Assembly: GCA_017554335.1 (NCBI GenBank)
Contig: JAFZIO010000061.1
Coordinates: 1 to 52,690, forward strand
Direction: 5' to 3'
Length of the DNA: 52,690 nucleotides
From: Bacteroidales bacterium
Lineage (GTDB): Bacteria; Bacteroidota; Bacteroidia; Bacteroidales; UBA932
This document shows, in pieces, positions 17,733-26,407 of the stretch (its first letter is position 1; each line of letters begins with the position of its first letter). Under the pieces are notes generated by a model. The model was not told the origin of the DNA. It did no database searches and worked only from the letters and a program-made list of their open reading frames with translations. The translations under genes and the position numbers were made by a program.

Positions 17733-19271
17733 ATGTTTTTGTACTACATATTGGCAGCTATCGCCGGTGCAATCATCGCTTTAGCAATTTATATAGCGGC
17801 AAGCCGGGCCGCATCCAAAGGCCGGGCAGCAGCAATCATAGAAAAGGCGGAAATTGAAGGGGAGAACATCAAACAGCAGAAGATCCTTCAGGCAAAAGAA
17901 AAATTCATACAGCTCAAGAGCGAGCACGACCAGAAGGTCAACCAGCGCAACAACGAGCTCCGGGACCGCGAGAACAACATCAAGAACCGCGAGAACCAGC
18001 TTTCCCAGCAGGCCGCAGAACTTAACAAGCGTCAGCACGATCTGGATTCGCAGCGCGGACAGGTAAACGCCCAGAAAGCAGTGCTCGAGGCAAAGATGGA
18101 AGAGGCCGAGCAGCTTCGCGCACAGGCTAACCGCCAGCTTGAGACCATAGCGGGCATGAGCGCCCAGGACGCCAAGAACATGCTCGTTGAGAATATGAAA
18201 GCCGAGGCGCGTACTGAAGCCCAGGCCTACATCAACGAGACCATGGACGAGGCCCGCCTGAACGCCGCCAAGGAGGCGAAGCGCATTGTTATCAATACCA
18301 TACAGCGTACGGCCACGGAGACCGCAATCGAGAATGCCGTTACCACATTCCCCATAGACAACGATGAGGTAAAGGGCCGAATTATCGGACGTGAGGGCCG
18401 TAACATCCGTGCCCTGGAGGCCGCTACCGGAGTTGAAATCGTGGTCGACGATACTCCCGACGCCATTCTGATTTCCGCTTTCGATCCCGTCCGCCGCGAG
18501 GTCGCCCGTCTCTCCCTGCATCAGCTGGTTATCGACGGCCGAATCCACCCCGCACGTATCGAGGAGGTCGTGGCCAAGGTGAGCAAGCAGCTGGAGGAGG
18601 AGATCCTGGAGACCGGTAAGCGTACCTGCATCGACCTGGGTATCCATGGCATGAACCTGGAGCTCGTGCGTATGATCGGCCGTATGAAGTACCGCAGCTC
18701 CTATGGCCAGAACCTGCTGCAGCACTCCCGCGAAGTTGCGAATATCTGCGCCATCATGGCTTCCGAGCTGGGCCTGAATCCCAAGCTCGCAAAGCGCGCC
18801 GGTCTGCTTCACGATATAGGCAAGGTGTCCGAAGAGGAGCCCGAGCTGCCTCACGCATTGCTCGGCGCCAAGCTGGCGGAGCAGTACAAGGAGCGTCCCG
18901 AAATCTGCAACTGTATAGGTGCCCACCACGAGGAGATGGAGATGAACACTATCTATGCGCCTCTGGTGCTGGTGGGTGACGCAATCTCCGGCGCCCGTCC
19001 CGGTGCCCGCCGCGAGGTCATCGAATCTTACATCAAGCGCCTCAAGGGCATGGAAGACCTGGCCGCCTCTTACCCCGGCGTCACCAAGTCTTACGCCATC
19101 CAGGCAGGCCGCGAGCTCCGCGTAATCGTTGGCGCCGACGAGGTCTCCGACGAGCAGGCCGCCCGCCTCTCCACAGACATCGCCCAGCGCATCCAGGACG
19201 AGATGACCTATCCCGGCCAGGTGAAGATTACCGTCATCCGCGAAACCCGCAGCGTCGCGATAGCGAAGTAA
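17733..19271 (+). CDS. rny: Ribonuclease Y
   Basis: 512 residues, the usual family length. One N-terminal transmembrane helix (about 3-22), a long Lys/Glu/Gln-rich coiled coil to ~180, a KH RNA-binding domain with [19 protein letters not shown] near residue 217, and an HD phosphohydrolase domain with [11 protein letters not shown] near residue 358, then GAHHEE. RNase Y is a membrane-bound endoribonuclease that starts mRNA decay. It is single-standing here, with its own promoter and a strong terminator. Its closeness to zapA in related genomes has been interrupted here by the SusC/D operon. Confidence 0.96.
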   Translation: MFLYYILAAIAGAIIALAIYIAASRAASKGRAAAIIEKAEIEGENIKQQKILQAKEKFIQLKSEHDQKVNQRNNELRDRENNIKNRENQLSQQAAELNKRQHDLDSQRGQVNAQKAVLEAKMEEAEQLRAQANRQLETIAGMSAQDAKNMLVENMKAEARTEAQAYINETMDEARLNAAKEAKRIVINTIQRTATETAIENAVTTFPIDNDEVKGRIIGREGRNIRALEAATGVEIVVDDTPDAILISAFDPVRREVARLSLHQLVIDGRIHPARIEEVVAKVSKQLEEEILETGKRTCIDLGIHGMNLELVRMIGRMKYRSSYGQNLLQHSREVANICAIMASELGLNPKLAKRAGLLHDIGKVSEEEPELPHALLGAKLAEQYKERPEICNCIGAHHEEMEMNTIYAPLVLVGDAISGARPGARREVIESYIKRLKGMEDLAASYPGVTKSYAIQAGRELRVIVGADEVSDEQAARLSTDIAQRIQDEMTYPGQVKITVIRETRSVAIAK

Positions 19272-19305
19272 GGCATTCGGAGGCCCCTGGCCTTACATTG
19301 ATTAG

Positions 19306-19353
19306 AAATCGGGAACAAATCACGTGGTTTTGTTCCCGATTTGTTTGTTTTTG
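19306..19353 (+). terminator. Rho-independent terminator of rny
   Basis: A 14-bp perfect stem: AAATCGGGAACAAA (19306-19319) with TTTGTTCCCGATTT (19329-19342), followed by GTTTGTTTTT. Confidence 0.92.
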
Positions 19354-19359
19354 CCATTT

Positions 19360-19389
19360 CCGGAACAAACACATGCTATTTGTTCCCGG
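19360..19389 (+). other. Second hairpin resembling the rny terminator
   Basis: CCGGAACAAA (19360-19369) pairs with TTTGTTCCCGG (19379-19389, one bulged C). The GGAACAAA/TTTGTTCC arms are the same as those of the rny terminator 17 bases upstream, which suggests a partial duplication. No T-run follows, so it may be an element in the leader of the next gene. Confidence 0.55.
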
Positions 19390-19434
19390 TATTATTCCGA
19401 AAAATGACTATCTTGCATCAACAAAAGATTGTTA

Positions 19435-20223
19435 ATGCTACTGAGTCTCCTCTATGTTCTGATTTCCGGCATCGCACTCCCCGTCGGAGGAATCCAGATG
19501 CAGTATCTGTGGCGCAACCAGTTGGGCGACGTATATTCCCTTGGTTTGGGCAGTGCCGCCTGCCTCGGCGCAGCGGCCGCTACAATGACGGGGTGGTGCT
19601 CACTTACCGTGGGCAGCTTCGTGTGCACGCTGATATGCACTATGGTGTGCTTCTTCGTGACTTTGAGGGTTAACACGCAGAGTCTGATTACCTTCGGCAT
19701 ACTGTTCGGAACATTCATAGGCTCATTGGGAACCATTGTGGTTACAAACGCTCCCACCGGAGACTTGCTCAAACAGTATTATCTCTGGGGAGCTGCGAAC
19801 TTCCGGCTGGAAGGGGTGACGGCTTGGGACATAGTCTTTTCCTTGTGCCTGTTCGCCATAGGATTGACCGCAGCCCTGCTTGACAGCGGCAAGCTCACGA
19901 GGCATTTCAAGGGCGAGATTGAGCTGAGCAGTATCCACAAGGCGCTCAGCCTTCTGGCTATCATGTTCCTGGTAACCAGCGCCGTGAGTATCTGCGGCCC
20001 CATAGGATTCATATCCCTGGGCGTGCCCAACTTAAGCCGCATAATGTGCAAGAATGTCGACATCCGTGTGCATTACCTCATCAGTGCCGGCATGGGCACC
20101 GCCTTGCTGCTGATCACCTATTTAGTGGTCCAGTACGCCAACTTCGGCATCTACCTGCCCATCAGCGCAACCATGGCCCTGATAGCCCTCCCTCTGATGG
20201 TAATACTCTTTGTGAAGAAATAG
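19435..20223 (+). CDS. FecCD/BtuC-family ABC transporter permease, N-terminally short and without visible partners
   Basis: 262 residues with about eight hydrophobic segments. SGIALPVGGIQMQYLWRNQL corresponds to the family's conserved segment before TM2 (usually SG..LQ...RNPLADP), and GPIGFISLGVPNLSRIM is the cytoplasmic coupling-helix motif. Usual family length is about 330-350, and the normal first helix and leader are missing at the N-terminus. The ATG at 19435 is preceded in frame by two Leu codons (TTG TTA). No ATPase or binding-protein gene lies nearby. Either an atypical short permease (iron, haem or cobalamin class) or a decayed gene. Confidence 0.75.
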   Translation: MLLSLLYVLISGIALPVGGIQMQYLWRNQLGDVYSLGLGSAACLGAAAATMTGWCSLTVGSFVCTLICTMVCFFVTLRVNTQSLITFGILFGTFIGSLGTIVVTNAPTGDLLKQYYLWGAANFRLEGVTAWDIVFSLCLFAIGLTAALLDSGKLTRHFKGEIELSSIHKALSLLAIMFLVTSAVSICGPIGFISLGVPNLSRIMCKNVDIRVHYLISAGMGTALLLITYLVVQYANFGIYLPISATMALIALPLMVILFVKK

Positions 20224-20233
20224 ACGGTTATTG

Positions 20234-21298
20234 TTATTTCTGCCGGGGAGAACTGAGGTTCTTCATGCCGGGGTAGAGATAGAGGTCTTGCTCGATGCGG
20301 CCGCCGGGGAGGCGTACCCAGGTGCGGAAGCCGTCGTCTCCACGTGTGAATTCGAAGACACGTGCGCCGTTGGGCTTGAGATCGTTGTAAACGGTGTCGC
20401 AACCGCTGAAACGGCCGTAGATCAGGAAGAAGTTCTGCCACAGCATCACGAAGTCGCTGTTATGGTCATGGCCGGTCACAATGCCTTGAATATCACCTTG
20501 TTCGCGCATCGCCAGATACAGGCCCGAGTTGAATTTCGGAGCTGCAGGCTCTTCGCCTATATTGCCCGTCAATACTCGGGACTTGTCTCGCATAGCTTCG
20601 CAGTATTCGGGAACGGGAATGTGGAAAAAGGCCAGGGAAGGAACGGGCTTTCCTCCGTTACGTTCCGTAAACCGGCGGCTGGCTGCTCTGTACCATTCAA
20701 TCTGGTCCGTGTGAACGTATTCCCAACTCTTCATGCCGGCTATTTCCGCGCGGTTGCCGCTGTCGAACAGATAGAACACGCGATCAACTCCGTCGGCGCC
20801 GGACAAAGTAAGTATGTCGTTGGAACAGCCGCTGATTCCAAGGTCGTCAGGGGTGTTAACGTTTCCCGGGATGGAACGCAGCACTTTGTACATCTCGGTC
20901 CTGCTCAGGTCGAAGTCGCTGTCGTGGTTGCCCATGGCGACGGCAAAAGGGATGTTCCTGTCTACGAGAGGCTGCAAAATGGCCCGTGCAGAAGCCTCGG
21001 CCGGCTTTCCGTAAACGATATCTCCTGTATGGATAACAAAATCCGGTTTCTCGGCATCCAGCATCTCGCAGACATTCCGGAGAGCCCGTTCGGAACGCTC
21101 GTCGCCAATAACGTAGTGGGTGTCTGTAAGCTGAAGAATCTTGAACTTGCCGTCGCCGCGGTACTTGAGTTTACGGGCAACACGTACGCCCGCATCCGCG
21201 TCAGCCGCCGCCCTGGCCTCAGCCTCAGTATTGATTCCGAGCAGGCCGCCCGCCAGGGCTACAGCCGCTGAATCCTTCAAGAAACGTCTCCTGTCCAT
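20234..21298 (-). CDS. Tat-exported metallophosphoesterase
   Basis: 354 residues. The N-terminus MDRRRFLKDSAAVALAGGLL is a twin-arginine signal. The calcineurin-like core has LTDTHY, HTGDIV, AMGNHDSDF, HIPVPEY and GIVTGHDHNSDF. It resembles the Dcr2/PhoD-like phosphoesterases that are common as secreted enzymes in Bacteroidetes. It is the third gene of a leftward operon: its start shares one base with the stop of the cysteine hydrolase (TAATG). Substrate unknown. Confidence 0.87.
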   Translation of the reverse strand: MDRRRFLKDSAAVALAGGLLGINTEAEARAAADADAGVRVARKLKYRGDGKFKILQLTDTHYVIGDERSERALRNVCEMLDAEKPDFVIHTGDIVYGKPAEASARAILQPLVDRNIPFAVAMGNHDSDFDLSRTEMYKVLRSIPGNVNTPDDLGISGCSNDILTLSGADGVDRVFYLFDSGNRAEIAGMKSWEYVHTDQIEWYRAASRRFTERNGGKPVPSLAFFHIPVPEYCEAMRDKSRVLTGNIGEEPAAPKFNSGLYLAMREQGDIQGIVTGHDHNSDFVMLWQNFFLIYGRFSGCDTVYNDLKPNGARVFEFTRGDDGFRTWVRLPGGRIEQDLYLYPGMKNLSSPRQK

Positions 21299-21831
21299 TA
21301 CACTACCTCTATTCCGTGCTCTTTGCAGAACCCGAGAATTCCGTCGTAGTTGTCGAACTTGGCGGTGGCCCCGAGCCAGACGCGAACCTTGAATCCTACG
21401 GCGACGGCAATGGCATAGATGTTCTTGAGAGTCTCGAACACACAGTATTCGGAAGCAATGCCGCAGACCGTCACTTCGTCGCCTGGTACAAAATAATCCT
21501 GTGTATTAGGATTGACATCCGCAAACATTCCGTACTGTTCCACACGCTGTCCCTTGAGCACGAAGCGCATACAGCCTTCGTCCATGCCTTCCAGCAGGCA
21601 ATCCGGCAGGGCGGCGCCATGTGTGTGGTGTACGCAGTGAGGTGGCCAAGGGCCACCGTTTGTATTAAATGAACAATGGTTTACGCAATGCCAGTCCAGG
21701 GTGAAATAAACCAGGTCGTAATCGTGCTTGGCGGCGTTAATTACCGGAATCACATCACCGGCATTCGGAACCGCCAGTGAGCCGTCTATAAAATCGTTCT
21801 GCAGGTCAACTGCAACAAGGATCTTTCTCAT
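21298..21831 (-). CDS. Isochorismatase-like cysteine hydrolase (nicotinamidase-like)
   Basis: 177 residues from the ATG at 21831. An in-frame start at 21849 would overlap the upstream gene. The family triad is visible: Asp in VAVDLQNDF, Lys in RFVLKGQR, and Cys in CGIASEYCVFET. The metal-binding D-x-H of nicotinamidases is suggested by LDWHCVNH near residue 50. Nicotinamidases convert nicotinamide to nicotinate for NAD salvage, but the family also hydrolyses other amides, so pncA is not assigned. It lies between two Tat-exported enzymes in one operon and has no signal itself. Confidence 0.82.
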   Translation of the reverse strand: MRKILVAVDLQNDFIDGSLAVPNAGDVIPVINAAKHDYDLVYFTLDWHCVNHCSFNTNGGPWPPHCVHHTHGAALPDCLLEGMDEGCMRFVLKGQRVEQYGMFADVNPNTQDYFVPGDEVTVCGIASEYCVFETLKNIYAIAVAVGFKVRVWLGATAKFDNYDGILGFCKEHGIEVV

Positions 21832-21841
21832 AATAATACAA

Positions 21842-23302
21842 TTATCCAAGGTAAACCTTCTGCTCCAGCAGCGCCGGCTTCAGGTCAGCGTAATCCAACG
21901 AAGAAGGAGAGATGCCGTTCTCGAGGCACAGAGCGGCGGCAACACCGGCGGCCTGGCCAATCGCCATTGCCGGAGGCATCACGCGTATGGCGCCGGCGGC
22001 GGGGGAGTCGGCGGATATGCATCGGCCGGCCAGAAGCAGGCCGTCTACGTTCTTCGGCAGCAGGCATCGGTACGGCACGCCGTACATATTCTTCTTGATG
22101 GGCATGTAGAGGCCTCCAGCAGGTCCGCCCATCGCTCCGTGGACGTCTATCGAATTGGCGGCCAGCACTATGTTGTCGTCCGGTATCACTCCGTCGATGA
22201 GGTCCTGGACCGGCAGCACGAAGTCTCCGTGGACGTGGCGCGACTCCCGTATGCCCATGGTTGCGCCGGTGCCCATTAGGGTGGCGACTTCGCAGCCGGG
22301 AACGTATTTGTGGAAGAAGTTCATGAGCTCCTCCACCTGCCTGCGGCCTTCGACCTCCGCGTCGGTGAGGCTCTCGCAGTTGGTGGCGTCAACCCCGTGG
22401 ATGCGGGTGCAGTTTACGACCCACTGGTCCTTTTCTACTGAACGCCAGATGTTTACCGACTTGCGGGAGAGGTCCCATTCGCCGGCGGCTTCGGCTTCCG
22501 CCACCCTCCAGTGCAGGCAGCGGTAGCTCACGCCGTCGACGCGGCGGAACTCCGGAAGATGCGGCACCACCTCGTCAATCAGCCTATAGGTGTCTACATT
22601 GTTGATGCGGAAGAAGAGGGACGCCGGCTGCACGCGGCCGCTCTCGGGGTCTCCGAAGACGCACGGGGCGCCGGCATAATAGGCCACGGTGCCGTCTCCG
22701 GTGGCGTCTATGACCATCTTCGCCCTTGCCGCTTCGAGCCCGGAAGGGGTCAGCAGCACTGCCCCCTGAATCTTGCGTCCCTTCATGATGGGGGTGACGA
22801 AGCTGGCGTGGAAAAGCACCTTCACGCCCGCTTCCGCGCACATACGGTCGTATACTTTCTTGAGGATCTCCGGGTCGAAGGGGGTGCAATGGTCGTGACC
22901 CTCGCTTATCCATGCCGTGAATTCCGTGCCCTGACGCACCTTGGAGGGGTGTATGGCGCCTCCTTCGGCAACCAGCCGGTCGACAACCTCCTCGAACAGG
23001 CCACGTATGATCATATTATCTCCCGAGGTGTCGTAGCAGGTCATGAAAGGACCCACGAGACCCTTGGTGCCCATTCCTCCGAGGCAGTTGCCGCTGTCGA
23101 CCAGAAGCACCTTCGCACCTCTGCGGGCGGCGGCTATTGCGGCACAGGTCCCGGAAGGGCCTCCTCCGACCACCAGAAGGTCGGCCTGATATGATTCCTT
23201 TATCTCTCCGATCCTGCCGTTGGAGCATGAACTTACGAGGGGGAGGGTGGCTCCGGCTGCTGCCGCAAGCCCTACTGTTCCGAGAAAATGTCTCCTGTCC
23301 AT
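21842..23302 (-). CDS. Tat-exported FAD-dependent oxidoreductase
   Basis: 486 residues. A twin-arginine signal (MDRRHFLGTVGLAAAAGA) is followed by LPLVSSC. The dinucleotide-binding motif LLVVGGGPSGTCAAIAAARRG is at ~42-62 and CLGGMGTKGLVG comes just after. VIDATGDGTVAYYAG and the C-terminal LLLAGRCIS are typical of the FAD_oxidored family that is frequent in secreted catabolic sets of Bacteroidetes. It is the first gene of an operon with the cysteine hydrolase and the metallophosphoesterase. The substrate may be a periplasmic sugar or polyol, but nothing in the sequence settles it. Confidence 0.88.
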   Translation of the reverse strand: MDRRHFLGTVGLAAAAGATLPLVSSCSNGRIGEIKESYQADLLVVGGGPSGTCAAIAAARRGAKVLLVDSGNCLGGMGTKGLVGPFMTCYDTSGDNMIIRGLFEEVVDRLVAEGGAIHPSKVRQGTEFTAWISEGHDHCTPFDPEILKKVYDRMCAEAGVKVLFHASFVTPIMKGRKIQGAVLLTPSGLEAARAKMVIDATGDGTVAYYAGAPCVFGDPESGRVQPASLFFRINNVDTYRLIDEVVPHLPEFRRVDGVSYRCLHWRVAEAEAAGEWDLSRKSVNIWRSVEKDQWVVNCTRIHGVDATNCESLTDAEVEGRRQVEELMNFFHKYVPGCEVATLMGTGATMGIRESRHVHGDFVLPVQDLIDGVIPDDNIVLAANSIDVHGAMGGPAGGLYMPIKKNMYGVPYRCLLPKNVDGLLLAGRCISADSPAAGAIRVMPPAMAIGQAAGVAAALCLENGISPSSLDYADLKPALLEQKVYLG

Positions 23303-23346
23303 TGCAATAGTGTTGAAATACCCTGCAAGTTAGGTATTTTTTAGGA

Positions 23347-24612
23347 TTATTTGACGCTCACCTTGGGAATATCGCTCCATCGCGTAGTATAATGCGGCGA
23401 CTGGTGCTCCCGGGACATTTTAATATGCCCGTCACCCTGAACCCCGAAGAGAACGTATCCCGGGCCGAAATTCCGGTTTATTTCATCAATCGAGCGTGAC
23501 AGGCGGGCGTCCTTGTCCTGCTTGCTGTCATCTGCGAAAAGGGAACCGACATGCCCCTCTTCCGGTATAAGTTTGGTTATCACAACGCCCGCTTTCTTGT
23601 AGGCGTATCCCTGGCGGAAGAGCTCCCTGGTCGCGGCGACGGCGGCACTTACTATCACGCGGTGGTCGTCGGTGCCGTCCGGGAAGACGGAAAGCTGCGA
23701 GCCGAAGGTCTGCGGCGCGTTCTCCTTGAAGCGGTTGGTAAAAGCGAACGCCGCCATCTCCATCGCCAGCGAATGCTGCCCCCGGAGCTTGCCGGCGGCA
23801 CTCTCCGCGAAGTTGGCGACCTGCTCGCACAGGAGCCCGCAGTCGGTAATCTCATGGGCGAAGCTGCGCGACACGCATATGCTCTGGCGCGGCTCCACAA
23901 TATTGTCTATTTCGATGCACGGCGTGCCCCGGAGCTCCATCCACGTGCGCCAGCCGGGCAGGGCGAAAAGCTTGCGTACGGAGGCTTCCGGCAGGCGGGT
24001 GAACTCCCACGCCGTACGGATCTGCATGCCCTCCAGCTTCTTTGCGCTCCGCCTGCCTATGCCCCAGACGTCTCCGACGGGGAAGCGGCGCAGCACCTTC
24101 TCTATATCCTCCGGCCGGTGCATGTAGCAGCCGCCGCGTAGCCTGGGATACTGCTTGCAAAGCTTGGATGCAATTTTGGCCAGGGTCTTGGTAGGAGCGA
24201 TGCCGACCGATACCGGAATGGCCGTCAGCCTGCGGCACTCGGCGGAGATCTGCTTGGCGTAGGCGTCCGGGTCCGGGATGTTCATGCCCCTCAGGTCCAG
24301 GAAAGCTTCGTCTATGGAATACTGCTCCACCGCAGGTGCGAACTGCCGCAGCACCTGGTGGATACGGCCCGACATGTCTCCGTAGAGGGCAAAGTTGGAA
24401 CTGAAAACGGTGACGCCGGAGCGCTCGATGATGCTGCGTATCTTGAAATAGGGGTCTCCCATCTTGATGCCGAGTGCTTTGGCTTCGTTGCTACGGGCCA
24501 CTGCGCAGCCGTCGTTGTTGCTGAGCACTATTACGGGCCGCCCGTTGAGCTCCGGGTGAAACACCCGCTCACAGGATACGAAGAAGTTGTTGCAGTCGGC
24601 CAGGGCGAACAT
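23347..24612 (-). CDS. umuC: Y-family DNA polymerase, catalytic subunit of Pol V type
   Basis: 421 residues. The N-terminal catalytic motif FALADCNNFFVSCERVFHPEL and VEQYSIDEAFLDLRG give the carboxylates for translesion synthesis. RRSAKKLEGMQIRTAWEF is the helix-hairpin-helix/thumb segment, and the little-finger domain follows. The C-terminus has the UmuC-type DUF4113-like zone (FGVQGDGHIKMSREHQSPHYTTRW). It begins two bases after umuD on the same strand. Normally induced by DNA damage. No LexA-type operator is recognised here. Confidence 0.94.
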   Translation of the reverse strand: MFALADCNNFFVSCERVFHPELNGRPVIVLSNNDGCAVARSNEAKALGIKMGDPYFKIRSIIERSGVTVFSSNFALYGDMSGRIHQVLRQFAPAVEQYSIDEAFLDLRGMNIPDPDAYAKQISAECRRLTAIPVSVGIAPTKTLAKIASKLCKQYPRLRGGCYMHRPEDIEKVLRRFPVGDVWGIGRRSAKKLEGMQIRTAWEFTRLPEASVRKLFALPGWRTWMELRGTPCIEIDNIVEPRQSICVSRSFAHEITDCGLLCEQVANFAESAAGKLRGQHSLAMEMAAFAFTNRFKENAPQTFGSQLSVFPDGTDDHRVIVSAAVAATRELFRQGYAYKKAGVVITKLIPEEGHVGSLFADDSKQDKDARLSRSIDEINRNFGPGYVLFGVQGDGHIKMSREHQSPHYTTRWSDIPKVSVK

Positions 24613-24614
24613 GC

Positions 24615-25034
24615 CTATGCCTTTTTAATGATATAAGTGACTACGCCCCAGATGAGGAATTCATCGTCCGGGCCCACCGGGATGGGCTTGTAGCGGGTGT
24701 TGTGGGCATTGCAGGGCATAAGAACGGCGCCGTTTGCGTTCAGCTCCACTTTCTTTACCGTGTATTCGCCGTCTATGAAGCATACGGCCTTGCAGCCGTC
24801 GTATGGCTCCACGGCACGGTCTACAATAATAATGTCCCCTTCGTCCATGTCGGCGTCCACCATCGACACGCCGTCTATGCGGAAAAAGAAGGTGGAAGCG
24901 TTATGGCGTACGAGCAGTTTTACCAGGTCCAGCTTCTCCCGCACGTCTTCGGCGGGGGAGGGGAATCCGGCCTTTATGTTTCCTGCCAGCAAAACCTCTG
25001 CAGGGCTGCCATTCTCTATTTTATTAGGTTGCAT
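24615..25034 (-). CDS. umuD: UmuD-like self-cleaving S24 peptidase
   Basis: 139 residues. The cleavage site A22-G23 lies in KAGFPSPAED, closely like the CGFPSPA site of E. coli UmuD. The catalytic pair is S57 (RIDGVSMVDADM) and K94 (EYTVKKVEL). There is no N-terminal DNA-binding domain, so this is UmuD rather than LexA. It precedes umuC by two bases, and together they would form Pol V. Its -7 box is in the divergent promoter region at 25054. Confidence 0.93.
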   Translation of the reverse strand: MQPNKIENGSPAEVLLAGNIKAGFPSPAEDVREKLDLVKLLVRHNASTFFFRIDGVSMVDADMDEGDIIIVDRAVEPYDGCKAVCFIDGEYTVKKVELNANGAVLMPCNAHNTRYKPIPVGPDDEFLIWGVVTYIIKKA

Positions 25035-25053
25035 CTGTTCAGCGTTATCCGGT

Positions 25054-25083
25054 CAAATATACGAAAAATTGTTGCTATATTTG
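25054..25083. promoter_or_regulatory. Back-to-back -7 boxes for umuD (-) and the NhaC-type antiporter (+)
   Basis: CAAATATA at 25054-25061 reads TATATTTG on the - strand toward umuD. TATATTTG at 25076-25083 faces the antiporter gene. Neither has a clear TTTG at -33. The two promoters overlap closely enough to interfere with each other. The + box ends five bases before the antiporter ATG. Confidence 0.5.
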
Positions 25084-25088
25084 CGTCC

Positions 25089-26402
25089 ATGGAAGCCAGT
25101 AGTAAAAAAATGAATGGATGGCTCGCTGTGAGTCCGTTGTTCGTATTCCTTGCGGTATACCTGGTGTCTTCCATACTCGCGCGTGACTTTTACAAGGTTC
25201 CGGTAACGGCGGCTTTCATGGTCGCATCGGTTTATGCGTTGCTCATAACCCCCGGTCCCGGAGCGGAAAGCGGCAGCGTGCACTCCCGCTTCGATGTGGA
25301 CGGACGCCTGTCTATCTTCTCCCGCGGCGCCGGCGACAGCAACGTGATGCTGATGATATGGATATTCGTATTCGCAGGAGCCTTCGCCGTCACAGCCAAG
25401 GACATAGGAGCCATAGACGCCACCGTCCAGTTTACCCTCCACTTATTGCCTCCGCGCTTCCTGTTTGCAGGCCTCTTCCTGGCGGCATGCCTCGTTTCCA
25501 TGGCCATAGGTACGAGCGTAGGAACCATTGTGGCCCTTGTGCCGGTGGCTACCGGGCTGGCGCAGCAGATAGGCGCCGGGGTGCCGCTGATGACGGCAAT
25601 AATAGTCGGAGGCGCCTTCTTCGGCGACAACCTGTCGTTCATTTCCGATACCACAGTAGCGGCAACGCGTACCCAGGGCGTGGCGATGAGGGACAAGTTC
25701 CGGTCGAACATATTGATAGCCGCACCTGCTGCGCTGATAGTGACGGCAATCTATGTGTTCATGGGCTCGGGCATATCCGCCGACCCCGAGACCGTTCCGG
25801 TAGACTGGGTGAAAATGCTCCCGTATTTCCTGGTCATTGGCCTGGCGCTCATCGGCATGAATGTTATTTCGGTGCTGGTAATCGGCCTGCTCGCCAACGG
25901 CGTCATAGGCTTCGCTTACGGCTGCTTCGACTGGGTGGGGTGGCTGGAGTCCGCAGGCAGCGGAATAGAAGGGATGGGAGAGCTCATCATAGTTACCCTC
26001 CTTGCCGGTGGCATGTTGTCCCTGATCCGCTACAACGGAGGTATGGACTTCATTATCAGCGGCTTGACCAGAAGCATCAAGGGACCCAGGGGAGCATCGC
26101 TCAGTATTGCCGCCCTGGTGTGCCTGGTTAATTTCTGCACCGCAAACAATACCATAGCCATTTTGACTGCCGGCCCTCTGGCAAAAGATATTTCCGACAA
26201 GTTCAAGCTGAAGCCCAGCCGTACGGCCAGTATACTGGATACCTTCTCCTGCCTGGTGCAGGGCATCATACCATACGGTGCGCAGATGCTTATGGCGTCC
26301 GGCCTGGCAGGCGTGTCGGCCGCCGCAATAATGGGGTATCTGTATTATCCTCTTGCGTTGGGAATCGTTGCTTTGATGTTTATACTTTTTAGAAAATATT
26401 AG
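25089..26402 (+). CDS. NhaC-family Na+/H+ antiporter
   Basis: 437 residues from the ATG at 25089, with about 10-12 hydrophobic segments. GTSVGTIVALVPVATGLA, GGAFFGDNLSFISDTTVAA and the C-terminal ANNTIAILTAGPLA are typical of the NhaC family (exchange of cytoplasmic Na+, or an organic acid such as malate with Na+, for H+ at the inner membrane). The longer open frame upstream runs antisense through umuD and is not coding. Very short or no leader from the predicted promoter. gpsA follows after five bases and is likely co-transcribed. Confidence 0.9.
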   Translation: MEASSKKMNGWLAVSPLFVFLAVYLVSSILARDFYKVPVTAAFMVASVYALLITPGPGAESGSVHSRFDVDGRLSIFSRGAGDSNVMLMIWIFVFAGAFAVTAKDIGAIDATVQFTLHLLPPRFLFAGLFLAACLVSMAIGTSVGTIVALVPVATGLAQQIGAGVPLMTAIIVGGAFFGDNLSFISDTTVAATRTQGVAMRDKFRSNILIAAPAALIVTAIYVFMGSGISADPETVPVDWVKMLPYFLVIGLALIGMNVISVLVIGLLANGVIGFAYGCFDWVGWLESAGSGIEGMGELIIVTLLAGGMLSLIRYNGGMDFIISGLTRSIKGPRGASLSIAALVCLVNFCTANNTIAILTAGPLAKDISDKFKLKPSRTASILDTFSCLVQGIIPYGAQMLMASGLAGVSAAAIMGYLYYPLALGIVALMFILFRKY

Positions 26403-26407
26403 TACTA

